A stretch of DNA of 64,000 nucleotides. It comes from Nymphaea colorata (taxonomy: Eukaryota > Streptophyta > Magnoliopsida > Nymphaeales > Nymphaeaceae). The stretch covers positions 19,771,149-19,835,148 of the forward strand of contig NC_045146.1 in assembly GCF_008831285.2 (NCBI RefSeq). The letters are read 5' to 3'. The position numbers and the translations under genes are program-made. The notes beneath the pieces are model-generated. The model saw nothing but the letters and a program-made list of their open reading frames with translations, made no database searches and had not been told where the DNA came from. This document shows positions 24,501-34,926 of the stretch, piece by piece. Position 1 is the first letter of the stretch. Each line of letters starts with the position of its first letter.

Positions 24501-25199
24501 TCACGATTTGCAATTTCTCGATAAAATTTGAGCATTGAGGAAAAAGTATACCCCAACCATGGAGTCCGGACTTTAGTATTGGTAAGTGAGCGATGACACC
24601 GACCTTGTTGAGGATCTCTAGCGCATGTGCGTGGATTCTCTGCCATTTTGGAACAATCTTTGGTAGTTCCCTCCTCTCTCTCTCTCTCCCTTTATTACAA
24701 ATCATCGGTATCACCTAATTCATGGGTGGCAATCTCTTCTTCACGTAGGTCCAAATTTGATGCCCCATATTCACAGGGAAGACATGAAGCAACTATGTAT
24801 ATCAATTAAATGTTCATTAAACCATTTTGACTACGCAAACAAAAAACGCCCATTACAATTTGATTGCTGCAAGCTCTTTCTCTAGTGCCAAGATCCTATC
24901 CTGCAGTTTGGAAAAGGGGACAGAGCAGCACCTCTTCCTACTTCCCTTGTGGCAACTTGTCAGGAACTGGGATGATGAAGTAAGGCACCAACTATGATTT
25001 CACAAGAGAGTAGGGGAGAACGGGTTCAAGCATACCCCAGTGTTGTCCCTAGTTGAAATGGGGGGGACGTTCCGCCATCGGAGACGCTTTGGGCTGGTCA
25101 TTGGAAAACATGCCGCAGATGGAAATGGTTTGGACATCGTCGATGATGGGATTAAGTCTTGGAAACAGATGCTGCAGATCGTCTTGGCGAATCGGTCCC

Positions 25200-25425
25200 T
25201 CACCTTCGAATGGTCGAGTTCCATGGATCGATAGAGAGAGAAATAGCTTTGATTCTGTGGCCCCTCGGACCTGTTCTCCAGCAAGTCGACCAGAACCCTG
25301 ATCCCAGAGACTGCCCTGAGCACGTCGAGGCTCTTGGGGCACTCGGCCACCTGCACCGCCATGGCAGTTGCTTCGTCAACGATTCCAGCGAACAGCACCG
25401 GAATCGGCACCGGAGACCTGTTCTA
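25200..25425 (-). pseudogene. Coding-like remnant, perhaps an armadillo-repeat or U-box protein
   Basis: A GC-richer island read on the minus strand gives VDEATAMAVQVAECPKSLDV and RAVSGIRVLVDLLENRSEG. The A-V-G-V-LVDLL pattern is like armadillo repeats of plant U-box proteins. The reading loses sense soon after (towards 25200), with no family match in the remainder, and there is no start. A second, shorter and more broken copy of its beginning lies at about 26427-26530. Family assignment is tentative. Confidence 0.3.
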
Positions 25426-25507
25426 CGGCGTGTTCTGATGTCTAAAAGCTTTGATCTACAAATGGTAAAGCTTAAATGGAGCATGCAGGCAACACACACT
25501 GATGCCC

Positions 25508-26103
25508 TGTTCACGATGGTATCCTCTAGTAATACGGTGAACGGTAAAGGAAAAAGTTTTTAACTCCGCCATTGGTTGAGGTTTTACTTGGCCAATGCCA
25601 GTCCCAAGCCTGGATAAAGGAGGAGGGTTTAAGTATTTATGTCTTTACTATGTAGAGATCAGGCCATGCTTCTGCTGACCTTCTCAACAATGGACCACAT
25701 ATTCTCAGTATACTGGTGAGCATTGTCATGGCAGGTGACTTTGGAAGGTGAAACAGGTGGCCTGGCCTGACCTACGTTGCATAGAGTGTGTGTAGTTATA
25801 GGTGTCAATACAGGCATCCAACTATCTAAATAAGGCCTTTCACCTAAATTAATACTAAATGATAAAAATATTTGTTACTTTTTTTTTTCTTTTTTTCTTA
25901 AGCATGGACAGTTTTGAGTATGGTTAAAATTGATGCAGGTAAGCATGGAAGAATCCGTCTCATGCCGGACATAGAAGCACACGATACAAAAAAGAATCTT
26001 AGAAACTGGACAGGTCTGAGTATGGTTAAAGTTGGAGAAAATGACGGACTTGACCTTGGTGGGGCCAACCACACTAGAGTATAGATGTTCTCTTCAATCA
26101 AGA
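25508..26103 (+). repeat. Segmental duplication, copy 2
   Basis: Same order of blocks as 23166-23745, including GTTCACGATGGTATCCTCTA, AACTCCGCCATTGGTTGAGG, the AGTCCCAAGCCTGG core, ACCTTCTCAACAATGGACCA (the last lying within both), and CACACTAGAGTATAGATG at the end. Extra bases include a pyrimidine run near 25879. Confidence 0.8.
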
Positions 26104-26164
26104 AAGTTCCTAGAGTTGGAGGGAAGCGAGGGAGGAGGGATGGGGACTCCATGAACAGTCTGTG

Positions 26165-26169
26165 GTCGT

Positions 26170-26218
<49 letters not shown>

Positions 26219-26600
26219 ATTACAAAATCATCGCTATCCCCTAATTCATGGTTAGCATATGTTATCCTGGTAATGGCTTCTTCATGTAGGTCCAAATTTG
26301 ATACCCCGTCTTCGCAGGGAAGACATGAAGCAACTGTGTAAATCAATTAAATGCTCAGCAAACCATTTTAACTACACAAAGAAAAAAGGCCCATTGCAAT
26401 TTGTTTGCGGCAAGCTCTTTCTCTAGGCTCTTTGGGCACTCGGCCACCTGCACTGCCATGGCGGTTGCGTCGTCAACGTTTACAGCGAACAGCACCGGAA
26501 TCAGCACCGGAGACCTGTTCTAAGGCGTGTTCTGATGTCTAGTAAAAGCTTTGATCTACAAATGGTAAGTTTAAATGGAGCATGCAGGCAACACAGATCT
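26165..26600 (+). repeat. Second copy of 24660-25480 (internally deleted)
   Basis: The blocks GTCCAAATTTGATACCCCGT, GGGAAGACATGAAGCAACTG, GCAAGCTCTTTCTCTAG, GGCACTCGGCCACCTGCAC and AGACCTGTTCTAAGGCGTGT occur in the same order at 24749-25435, where an extra 430-base island sits between the third and fourth blocks. Includes a (CT)n run of about 42 bases (26173-26215). Confidence 0.8.
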
Positions 26601-26987
26601 ATTTCACAGAGCAACCCACCTAAGTTAGCTCACGAGATCTAGAACCCAATCAACAGCTTATTTGTGCTAACAACCTGCATCTTTTCTTAGACGAGGCAAG
26701 CTTAATGAGATTGAGTTCAGGTTGGTTGACCAAAAATTAGCATAGCGAAAGTATCCTCCGTTCGATATTCTATAGTTTTGGGTGAGCGAGAGGTGTTAAC
26801 CTCCACTGCCCAAGCAAGGCCCGAAGACCCCCCATTCCTCCTGCTTTTGGGGTCCTCAGCTGCGTCGGTGTCAGCGATAGCAATGGTGTTGGTCAGTTAG
26901 ACGAATTATGGCTGTAAAACTAGTAACACAAGTTAAATTTTCAGTGTCCTTCTTGCACCGAGTCTTTTTCTTGCATTTACTTTTCAG

Positions 26988-27091
26988 GTATGAAGGACCT
27001 GCGGCATTTTACTGGTGCTCCTGATGCTGTTCTGCCTCCCACAGAATCCTCTTGTGGAAGCATCGCCAATTGGTTGGTGGTAGACTTATGA
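26988..27091 (+). other. Candidate terminal exon, unrecognised
   Basis: After an acceptor (TTACTTTTCAG), a short open stretch reads MKDLRHFTGAPDAVLPPTES and then ends in WLVVDL before TGA (27089-27091). The composition is protein-like. No upstream partner exon or family is recognised, so it may be a relic or chance. Confidence 0.2.
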
Positions 27092-27099
27092 ACCGGAGA

Positions 27100-27837
27100 G
27101 CTGGCCTTGATTGAAGTAGACTTATTAAACATATGGGTCGTTGTTTTTTTTTTTTTTTTTTTTTATGTTAAAGGCATTCGAGTAATCTTGAATCCCGGTT
27201 GTTTTCAATGTTAAAGAGGCATTTTAGCCATTTTGAACACAAAACAGCAACCAACTTCAAAACAGTAACTTTGATACTTTTCTAAATTATGCTTCTTGTG
27301 GAAGGGCTGAAATAATACAGGAACATTGGATCAGTCGGGGTCAACATTGTCCAGACCTTTAGTTGCATGCAATCCCACTGAATCAATCAATCTGTTAGGT
27401 GAAAATAAAATAGGCAGATAAAATATGCCATTTGATTTTTTTATTATTTTTCTATGAATTTATTTTATTAGATATATGTATTCCAAGATTGAGATAACTC
27501 AAAAAATTGAGTCACTCTCTTTGGAAAGGCATCGAATAAAGAGATTAAAAAAAGTTCCATTATTGCTTCTCTCAACACACATATATATATATATATATAT
27601 AATTTAGATAATCCATTTAAAACAGTTTAAGCAGATGAATGATTGAGAAAAAAAATGTAAACTAATATTAGATGACAAAAATGTCCATGATATATTTTTC
27701 TCTTAACCATCTATCATGTTTGATCACAGTCCTGATTAGATGGCTAGGTGACTCTTAGAATCACCATTCTTTTTTTTTCTCTCTATATATAACCATGTCT
27801 CTTTTTCATATTATAAAAAAAGAAGACACCCAAAAAC

Positions 27838-27901
<64 letters not shown>

Positions 27902-29200
27902 AGAGAGAGAGAGAAGCTCATTTTTTTTGTGTCGTTTTAATTTTAATACAAACATCCAATAAAAGAAATTCATTGAAAAAGTGCACAAATACAAATGACG
28001 TGTTTTATCAGCCTACCTTGTTTTAGCCCAACCCATTGGTTGATTTAGTGTGAGTGCGATCAATATTCATGCATTATTTCAACCCTTCCATAAAACGCAT
28101 AATTTAGGAACAAAACAATGCCTACTCTACTGTCCAAGAAGCTCGTTGCTATCTTTGTGACTTAAAATGACTAAAATGCCCTTAACGTTGAAACCAACAA
28201 CGGTCTTCAGAAGTGAACCAACGTGGTTGCGATGTTGGGGGCTCAACCGCTTAAGGTCAAGAAAAGCAACGACACCCTCCCCCTTTTCCTCTGAAGGGCA
28301 AAAATGGAAAAGTGATGTTTTGGGGTCAAAGGACGAAGATACCCCTCCACCACTCATAAAGGCAACTTAGTTTGTTTGCTTGGTGCTGATCAACTGCTGC
28401 TATGGATGATCACTTCCCATATTGAATATTCTTTTCTGTGTGAAAATGTCCAAATTTTATTCATGTATTTGCATTGGAGAGTGTTCGTTATGTATTACGT
28501 ACGAAATCAACTTAGTTCCCAAGATTTTAGGAGCAAATTAAAATGACAATAAAAATTATAAACAAAGAGAAGGGAAAATTAAACTTACATGAAGAAAAAA
28601 TGCGGGATGCACAGGCATGGTACCGAAATATATATTCAAACTTTTTGAATCCATGGTTGAATGTTTAAGAAAAATCCAAACACATCCATAATAAATTTCC
28701 GAATGGTTGTATGTAAGATTCAATTTCTCACTGGATCTAGTTACATAATAAAGAATTTGAACTCGATTTTGTTACATTTTGTTAGTCGATTAATACCAGA
28801 CAGCTACATCTATTGTGTACATTTTCTTTCCCTTTTTCCGACTTTCTTTTTTTATACGAGTACGATCTGCGAAAGAGGTATTCACTAATATTTTTGAGCT
28901 TTTGATTTTTCAATATACATGAAAATTAAGCTGACACAAATTTCCTAGAAGCAGCTTGAAATCCACTCTTGTCATCCAAATGACCACGTTTAAAAAGTAA
29001 AATTCATCGACCATTTATTTCAAGGTTTCCGTGTTCGAGTTAAAGCCCAACCAATTTTTCGTTCATGCTCATGGTTAGTTGTAGGTTCAAATCTGGTTCC
29101 CATAGCAACCAATTTTTCTTGTCAAGTTCTTGGCCGTGATGGGCGGGATCCGATAACTTTCAAATGAAAAGGCGGCAGTTGAAAGTGGCGGTTGCACCCA
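27100..29200. other. Intergenic, AT-rich, no supported gene
   Basis: Holds poly(T) at about 27147-27165, an (AT)n run at 27582-27600 and a longer one at 27841-27898 followed by (GA)n. No frame on either strand resembles a protein family that I know. Confidence 0.6.
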
Positions 29201-29205
29201 ACCAA

Positions 29206-29805
29206 CTGCAAATGATCTCGATGATCATGCTTATCCTTTACATGAACAAATTTATAAATAGGAGACGATTCCGATGGTTGGGTGATGAGAAATTGAACGA
29301 GGCATTTCAGCGAAGAAGAGATTACCCGTTCTTCTCTCAAAGGTGTCTGAATCTCTCCTTCCTTGAGAGGTTACCAGCCTATCGAGCGATCCCCAGTCGC
29401 GTCCATCCTCACCTTCTCTTCCGCTACAAAGCTAAGGTAAATGATCTGAATCTTTATATTGTGCCATCGAAAAGAAGTATGTGATGCATGTGCGGAATAG
29501 GTTTGAAAACCAACATTGGTATCAGAGCAAGATTTACAGTCTTTTCATTTAATGGCCGGATTGCACCTTTTTTTCATTGTTACGCCTCTCGGTTTCGGCG
29601 TACAGGGCGGTTTGCCCTGCTGTTACTGTTTGGAGGGCCGGAATCCCTCTTCCTACAGCATCTAAAGATCAAACAGAATAAAATAAAAAGGAAGAAAGGG
29701 GTGAGTAGAGGGTCAAACGCATACTGCACAGGAGGACACCGGAATCTGTCGCCGGTGGTTGTGTCCTCTCTTGCAGGCAGCAAGAATGGCAGAGTAGCAG
29801 GTTTT
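29206..29805 (+). mobile_element. LTR-plus-leader-like unit, copy 1 (initiator-Met tRNA PBS)
   Basis: Contains a TATA element TTTATAAATA (29251-29260), then about 250 bases further a CA end and TGGTATCAGAGC (29517-29528), the primer-binding site typical of Ty1/copia elements primed by initiator-Met tRNA. After it come leader-like sequence, an A-rich stretch and GCAAGAATGGCAGAGTAGCA. The 5' boundary is unclear, since a TG...CA terminus was not pinned. No coding region follows, so it is a non-autonomous or truncated element. Confidence 0.5.
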
Positions 29806-29837
29806 CTGCCCAAATGAGGTTGCTTATCCCTCCAACT

Positions 29838-30455
29838 GCAAATGAGCTCGATGATCATCCAAATGATCATGCTTATCCTTTACATGAACAAATTTATAAA
29901 TAGGAGACGATTCCGATGGTTGGGTGATGAGAAATCGAACGAGGCATTTCATCAAAGAAGAGATTACCCGCTCTTCTCTCAAAGGTGTCTGAATCTCTCC
30001 TTCCTTGAGAGGTTACGAGCCTATCGAGCGATCCCCAGTCGCGTCCATCCTCACCTTCTCTTCCGCTACAAAGCTAAGGTAAATGATCTGAATCTTTATA
30101 TTGTGCCATCGAAAAGAAGTATGTGATGCATGTGCGGAATAGGTATGGAAAACCCAAGATTCGTATCAGAGCAAGATTTACAGTCTTCTCCGGCAATGGC
30201 TGGATTCCACCGTTTTTTCATTGTTACGCCTCTCGGTTTCGGCGTACAGGGCCGTTTGCCCTGCTTACTGTTTGGAGGGCAGGAATCCCTATTCCTACAG
30301 CATCTAAAGATCAAACAGAATAAAATAAACAGGAAGAAAGGGGTGGGTGGAGGGTCAAACGCATACTGCACAGGAGGCCACCGGACTCTGTCGCCGGTGG
30401 CTGGGTCCTCTCTTGCAGGCAGCAAGAATGGCAGAGTAGCACTGTAGCAGGTTTG
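29838..30455 (+). mobile_element. LTR-plus-leader-like unit, copy 2, head-to-tail with copy 1
   Basis: Repeats copy 1 at an offset of about 642 bases: TATA element at 29893, GTATCAGAGCAAGATTTACA just after a mutated PBS start (about 30160-30172), and the same closing blocks. Copy 2 differs by scattered substitutions and a 12-base insertion near the start. The tandem layout resembles miniature terminal-repeat elements, which often occur as LTR-internal-LTR arrays. Confidence 0.5.
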
Positions 30456-31384
30456 CTGCCGTTTTGTTCTTTTTATTACTATTATGTTTTTTTGGTTCTT
30501 GCGGGCCGCTTTCGCCTACTCCCTCTTCCTTTACTTTGTTTCGGATTTCGTGTGTATATTATTATATCATTGTTTCTTGGTTTTTTACCCAATTTAATTA
30601 ATTTGTCTTCTAATTAAATATTACGACATAGATTTGCTAACATTTGGTTTCAGATCCATATTCTTATTCAAGTCTGATGTGCGATCCATTTAAAAAATTG
30701 GATGTAGATTAAATAGATTACATTTTTTTCATCCTGTTAGACTTATTCTCTTTACATGATGATGATCCCGGTACGAATACAACTTGTTTTGAATCACGAT
30801 TAGTGTTCAGGGATCATAATTTGAATCCACGATCATAACTTGAATTCTTTTGTGGCATATCAATTTATAATGGGCGTCACATATTGATGCATTGGATCTG
30901 CAACTTTGGATCTTGTTTTACTTGAAGATTCATTTCTGTTAATTTCATTCTTCATTTAGATCCATGTTTATGATCCAAATGAAGTTATTATCTAAATTAC
31001 ATCCGTAGACCCAAAGATGTTCAGAGTCCAAACTTGGCCTCGATATGAAGACCAGCACAGCATGAGATTTGGTTTCATGCCCAACTGGTCCATAGTGAAT
31101 TGAACATTTTTGGAAATGGGGATGTCTTCATAAATGCCTGAATGTTCTCCTACACGAAGAATAGTCTCTTTTCAAGGAGATGTATTATAAAAACATGGCA
31201 GTGGCCTCGTCTTCTCTGAAATGCAAATTTTCAATCTGACATTGTGGTGCAACTCTAATTCATGATGCAGTCTACCTTTCTATTACATATTTATGGTTAT
31301 CTGAGCTATTGCTAGCCAACCAGTCTACTAAGAAAGACATGGAATACATCTTGAGTGCTATTCATAATCTTTTTTAAAAAAAAA

Positions 31385-31660
31385 AAAAATTGTAGTTCAT
31401 CGGCTTAATCATCAGATCTGGCATCCTAACTAGTGGAGTTGATTGTCCAGATTTAATGCAATTAAGCATTGCTGCATGCACCTGGGATCAGGAAAATTGT
31501 CTCAAAGTCTACATCCAAGTTGTTTCAGGTGCATATGGCACGTTCTCTCTACCATCATACTCCTCTTAGCTTGGTCATCTCTTATTATGCTTGGAGATTA
31601 GGTAAGGATGCTTTTGAAGAGTGTGTGACTATCTAGGTAGATCCAAACAGGTACGTATAT
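31385..31660 (+). pseudogene. Possible PPR-protein relic
   Basis: After a poly(A)-like run, one frame reads GLIIRSGILTSGV, and further on, in another frame, LVISYYAWRLGKDAFEECV and VDPNRYV, separated by a stop. The order (IIRSG, then VISxYA, GxxxxAFE, then PNRY) is that of pentatricopeptide repeats in plant organelle RNA-editing proteins. Frames shift between the parts. Only about two repeat units are left. The call rests on motif order and is tentative. Confidence 0.35.
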
Positions 31661-31849
31661 GACTGTCTTTGTCTAATCTATGAATTGCAGTTTTGGTTTT
31701 ATTTACTGGGTGCTTTTGTTAGATGTGAAATTTTTGCACTAGAGAGATTTCTGCGCTGGGAATTTGCTGTTGCCAGAGTTTTTCTATGTTGGTCTTCAAA
31801 AAGTGTGTGTGCAGGTTGTGTTGCAGTACAAGGAATGAAGGAATGCTTT

Positions 31850-32350
31850 CTGCAGATTAATATTTCTCCCTCTTTTATCTACTTTTCTAATTACTCTCTT
31901 TTTTGAAACTGCTTTTTCTCCTTTACAGCATCTTTTCTTTCTCTTTGTGTATTTGAATAGTTTGACACTCGTCTTTTTAGCTTATCATTTTTCATATATT
32001 ATCTTGTATCTGTAGTTAAGATGATAGGGACATGGTCTGAATCCATTGGTAGTTACGCGATGAGAGCATTTGGTACAAATTCATCGATTTTCTGTCCAGT
32101 TTTAGTTGAAATCAAGATGTAATTTCTGCCTTTCAAAGTCCAACTTCTTTTGAACACTTGTTTGCAGAAGGTTTGTAGGTCTTGAGCTCATGGGTCAATT
32201 GTCTATAGGTGTTGGATTATGTGTGCCACTTGGATTATGTTTGCCAGTAACACTGAGTGGATTTGTAAAACTCCATCAGAACTGACCGCTGCTTGTTAGC
32301 AGCAGTGAAAACTTTGTTGAGGAACTCACTCAGGATTCATTCTGGCCATT
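31850..32350 (+). repeat. Diverged relative of 18.35-18.8 kb
   Basis: See the partner segment: CTCCTTTACAGCATCTTTTC, TAGTTAAGATGATAGG, GAGAGCATTTGGTAC and GGTTTGTAGGTCTTGAGCTC occur in the same order. There is no coding content. Confidence 0.55.
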
Positions 32351-33954
32351 CTTAGTAGTAGGGGTGGATCTCCCTAAGTAGTATAAATTTATAGAATTTT
32401 CATTGGACCTTATGAAAGTTTTTTAGAAATGTTATGTAGTACATATTTTGTTTTTCAGGCACCAAAGGGCTATGGCCCCCTAGCTCTGCCCTTGCATAGT
32501 AAATTGATTGCCAACTATGTCACATGGGAGTGGGGTACAGGTGCAAAGCAATTTTGAATGTGGATATATGGACACACATGGAACATTGATTTTTCGATGA
32601 TTTAGAGGAATCTGGCGTCTCTCACACAAAACCTAATATAATGCATTGAGCTGCATGTGTGAGAGGCCAGATGTATATATTATTAGCTTCTATCAGTTTG
32701 TAAGAGTAGTATTTTCAACTGCAGAGAGACAACCTTTAGAGCAGTACACATATAGCATTGACTACCATATACCCTCATGTGTACTTACTACTTGTGCACA
32801 AAAAAGTCGTATCATAAACATACTCATGCAATCATGCACACTGATGTTAGGGTGTAGCCAGAGGGAGTCAGTAGAGCCATGGCCCTCCTCAAATTTTAAA
32901 GAGAAAGAATTCACACCCAAACAAAATTGTGGATATACCAACAGATGCTGGCTATATATATTTGTGAATAATATGAATATGCTATTAATACAAATATGCC
33001 CTTTATCAGTTTTTTTTCAGGCAAATGGTACAAAAAATGCAAATGATATGTTGTTTTATAATTTTTGTGTACATCAATATGTATAGGGATATGATTTTTT
33101 GTCCACTGCTTTGGAAGATAGTCACTCTGCAGTTTCCACATGCTGCTACTTTAAAATAATAGGCACTGAATGGTTTAATTTTGAAGTGTGAACTGTTTAT
33201 TATGTCTCCTGAAATTGCTCTGCACCTGTGTCCACACTTGCGCCCCTACTTGCCTTCATTCCCAAACTTATGTATAGGCATTTGAAGTAAAACTGAGGCA
33301 CATCAATTGCTGGTTCAAACTTAAATCATCGAATGTAGTAATACCTTAAAAATCAAATTACCAGTGGAAACCAATTGTTCCATCCTTGGCATCTCGAGAA
33401 CACTAATCAAACAACCTATAATGTCTCATAAGTCTCCCACTTACCAAGTGCCTGATTCTTTTATGCAGCCAAACTTTAGGCTCTAGTTTTCTCCATTAGT
33501 TATATATGATATATCACCAAGAAAAATTTAAAGAAATTATAGCTTGTCACTATTTGATATGAATAAGATTTTCCAACACTTTTTTGCCTAGGTTATTGCC
33601 AATAAGTTTTTCATAAATATTAATATTATATTATTTTCATCACCAGTATTAGGGCCAACTCTGATTTTTAGCACTAATATCATTGCCACTATTGCTACTA
33701 CTATCACCATTATATTGTTGAACCTCAATGATTATTAGTATTATTATTGCTATCACTTTCACCCCCACTACCACGGTCAACAATAACAATAACTCTTTAA
33801 ATAAATGCTAACTTTATTTTTTTATTTTTTGTCAAAAAACAGTTAATTAAAAGAGCTCTCTCAAAATCTCTAATGTGATCTACATGTGTCTAGTGTCTAA
33901 ATTACACATTATTGCCTTTGTTGTTGATTTTTCACTCCTTGTGTCTGCCTAATT

Positions 33955-34054
33955 NNNNNNNNNNNNNNNNNNNNNNNNNNNNNNNNNNNNNNNNNNNNNN
34001 NNNNNNNNNNNNNNNNNNNNNNNNNNNNNNNNNNNNNNNNNNNNNNNNNNNNNN
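33955..34054. other. Assembly gap (100 N)
   Basis: A run of exactly 100 N, a conventional placeholder for a gap of unknown length. It lies about 0.9 kb upstream of the maspardin start codon, so part of that promoter may be missing. The flanking 32.4-34.9 kb has no supported gene. Confidence 0.99.
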
Positions 34055-34926
34055 ATTGTTTATATCCAATGAATATTCAAATTAAGGTGCTAGTACAATC
34101 GCTTAATCATGATGACAATGCTATATTTATTAGGTCATAACAATTGAATTGATATATTTTTTTATTTTTTTAAAACTTGAATAAAGAACCTTAGGTTGCC
34201 AAAAAGAGATGCGGCCTTCCCTGGCCACCTAAACTTTTTTCGGCACGCCATTGTTCTTTCTCACTACATGCAGATCCTTCACCACTCTACAGTTTGAATT
34301 TTGACAGAACCGTGGGATGGGCTCCCCTAGTTCCAAGTTTCCAACTGACCCGGATCTAATCAAACTGTTATTGTTGCTGTAGCTCCGTCGGCGTTTGTAT
34401 GATCAAAATCGCGAAACCCACAAAAGGAATTTGACAACATGAAGGGTATCCTAGTTTATGACCAAAAGATGGGTTTAAACAAGGGCTTCACTTTTTCCCT
34501 TGCTTTTGGGGCGTATACCGAAGGTGGGGTGGTGGCGTTTTCTTTGCTGGTAGGTAGGAACGTCAGGACACTGTGGGATGCCGATGACGAGCTCTATCTG
34601 TCATGATCGGCGGATTGGGAAGTAGAGGCTAATTACGACCCTGACTTTTTCCGGTAGGATTAGCAATCTAGTTACCAATTGTCTAGATCGGTGATCGCTA
34701 TCTTCCTTAATGGCTATCCTTTTCCTGTATGAATCAAGCCGGATTATCTGTAATTTTTCATTGATTTGCTACTCATCTTTCCTTCTACCTACACGCAGAT
34801 GTGGAAAGTAAACTGGAATTTCCTCAGTTGTTCGGTCACGATCCTGTGCGCGATCTTTCCCTCTGTCTCTAGAATCATAGACTAGAGCAGTCGGACTAGA
34901 TCGCTCATCACCACATCATTGTAGTC

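Noticed and set aside
27806-27994. Frame through the (AT)n tract
   Set aside because: Microsatellite translation (Tyr-Ile repeats).
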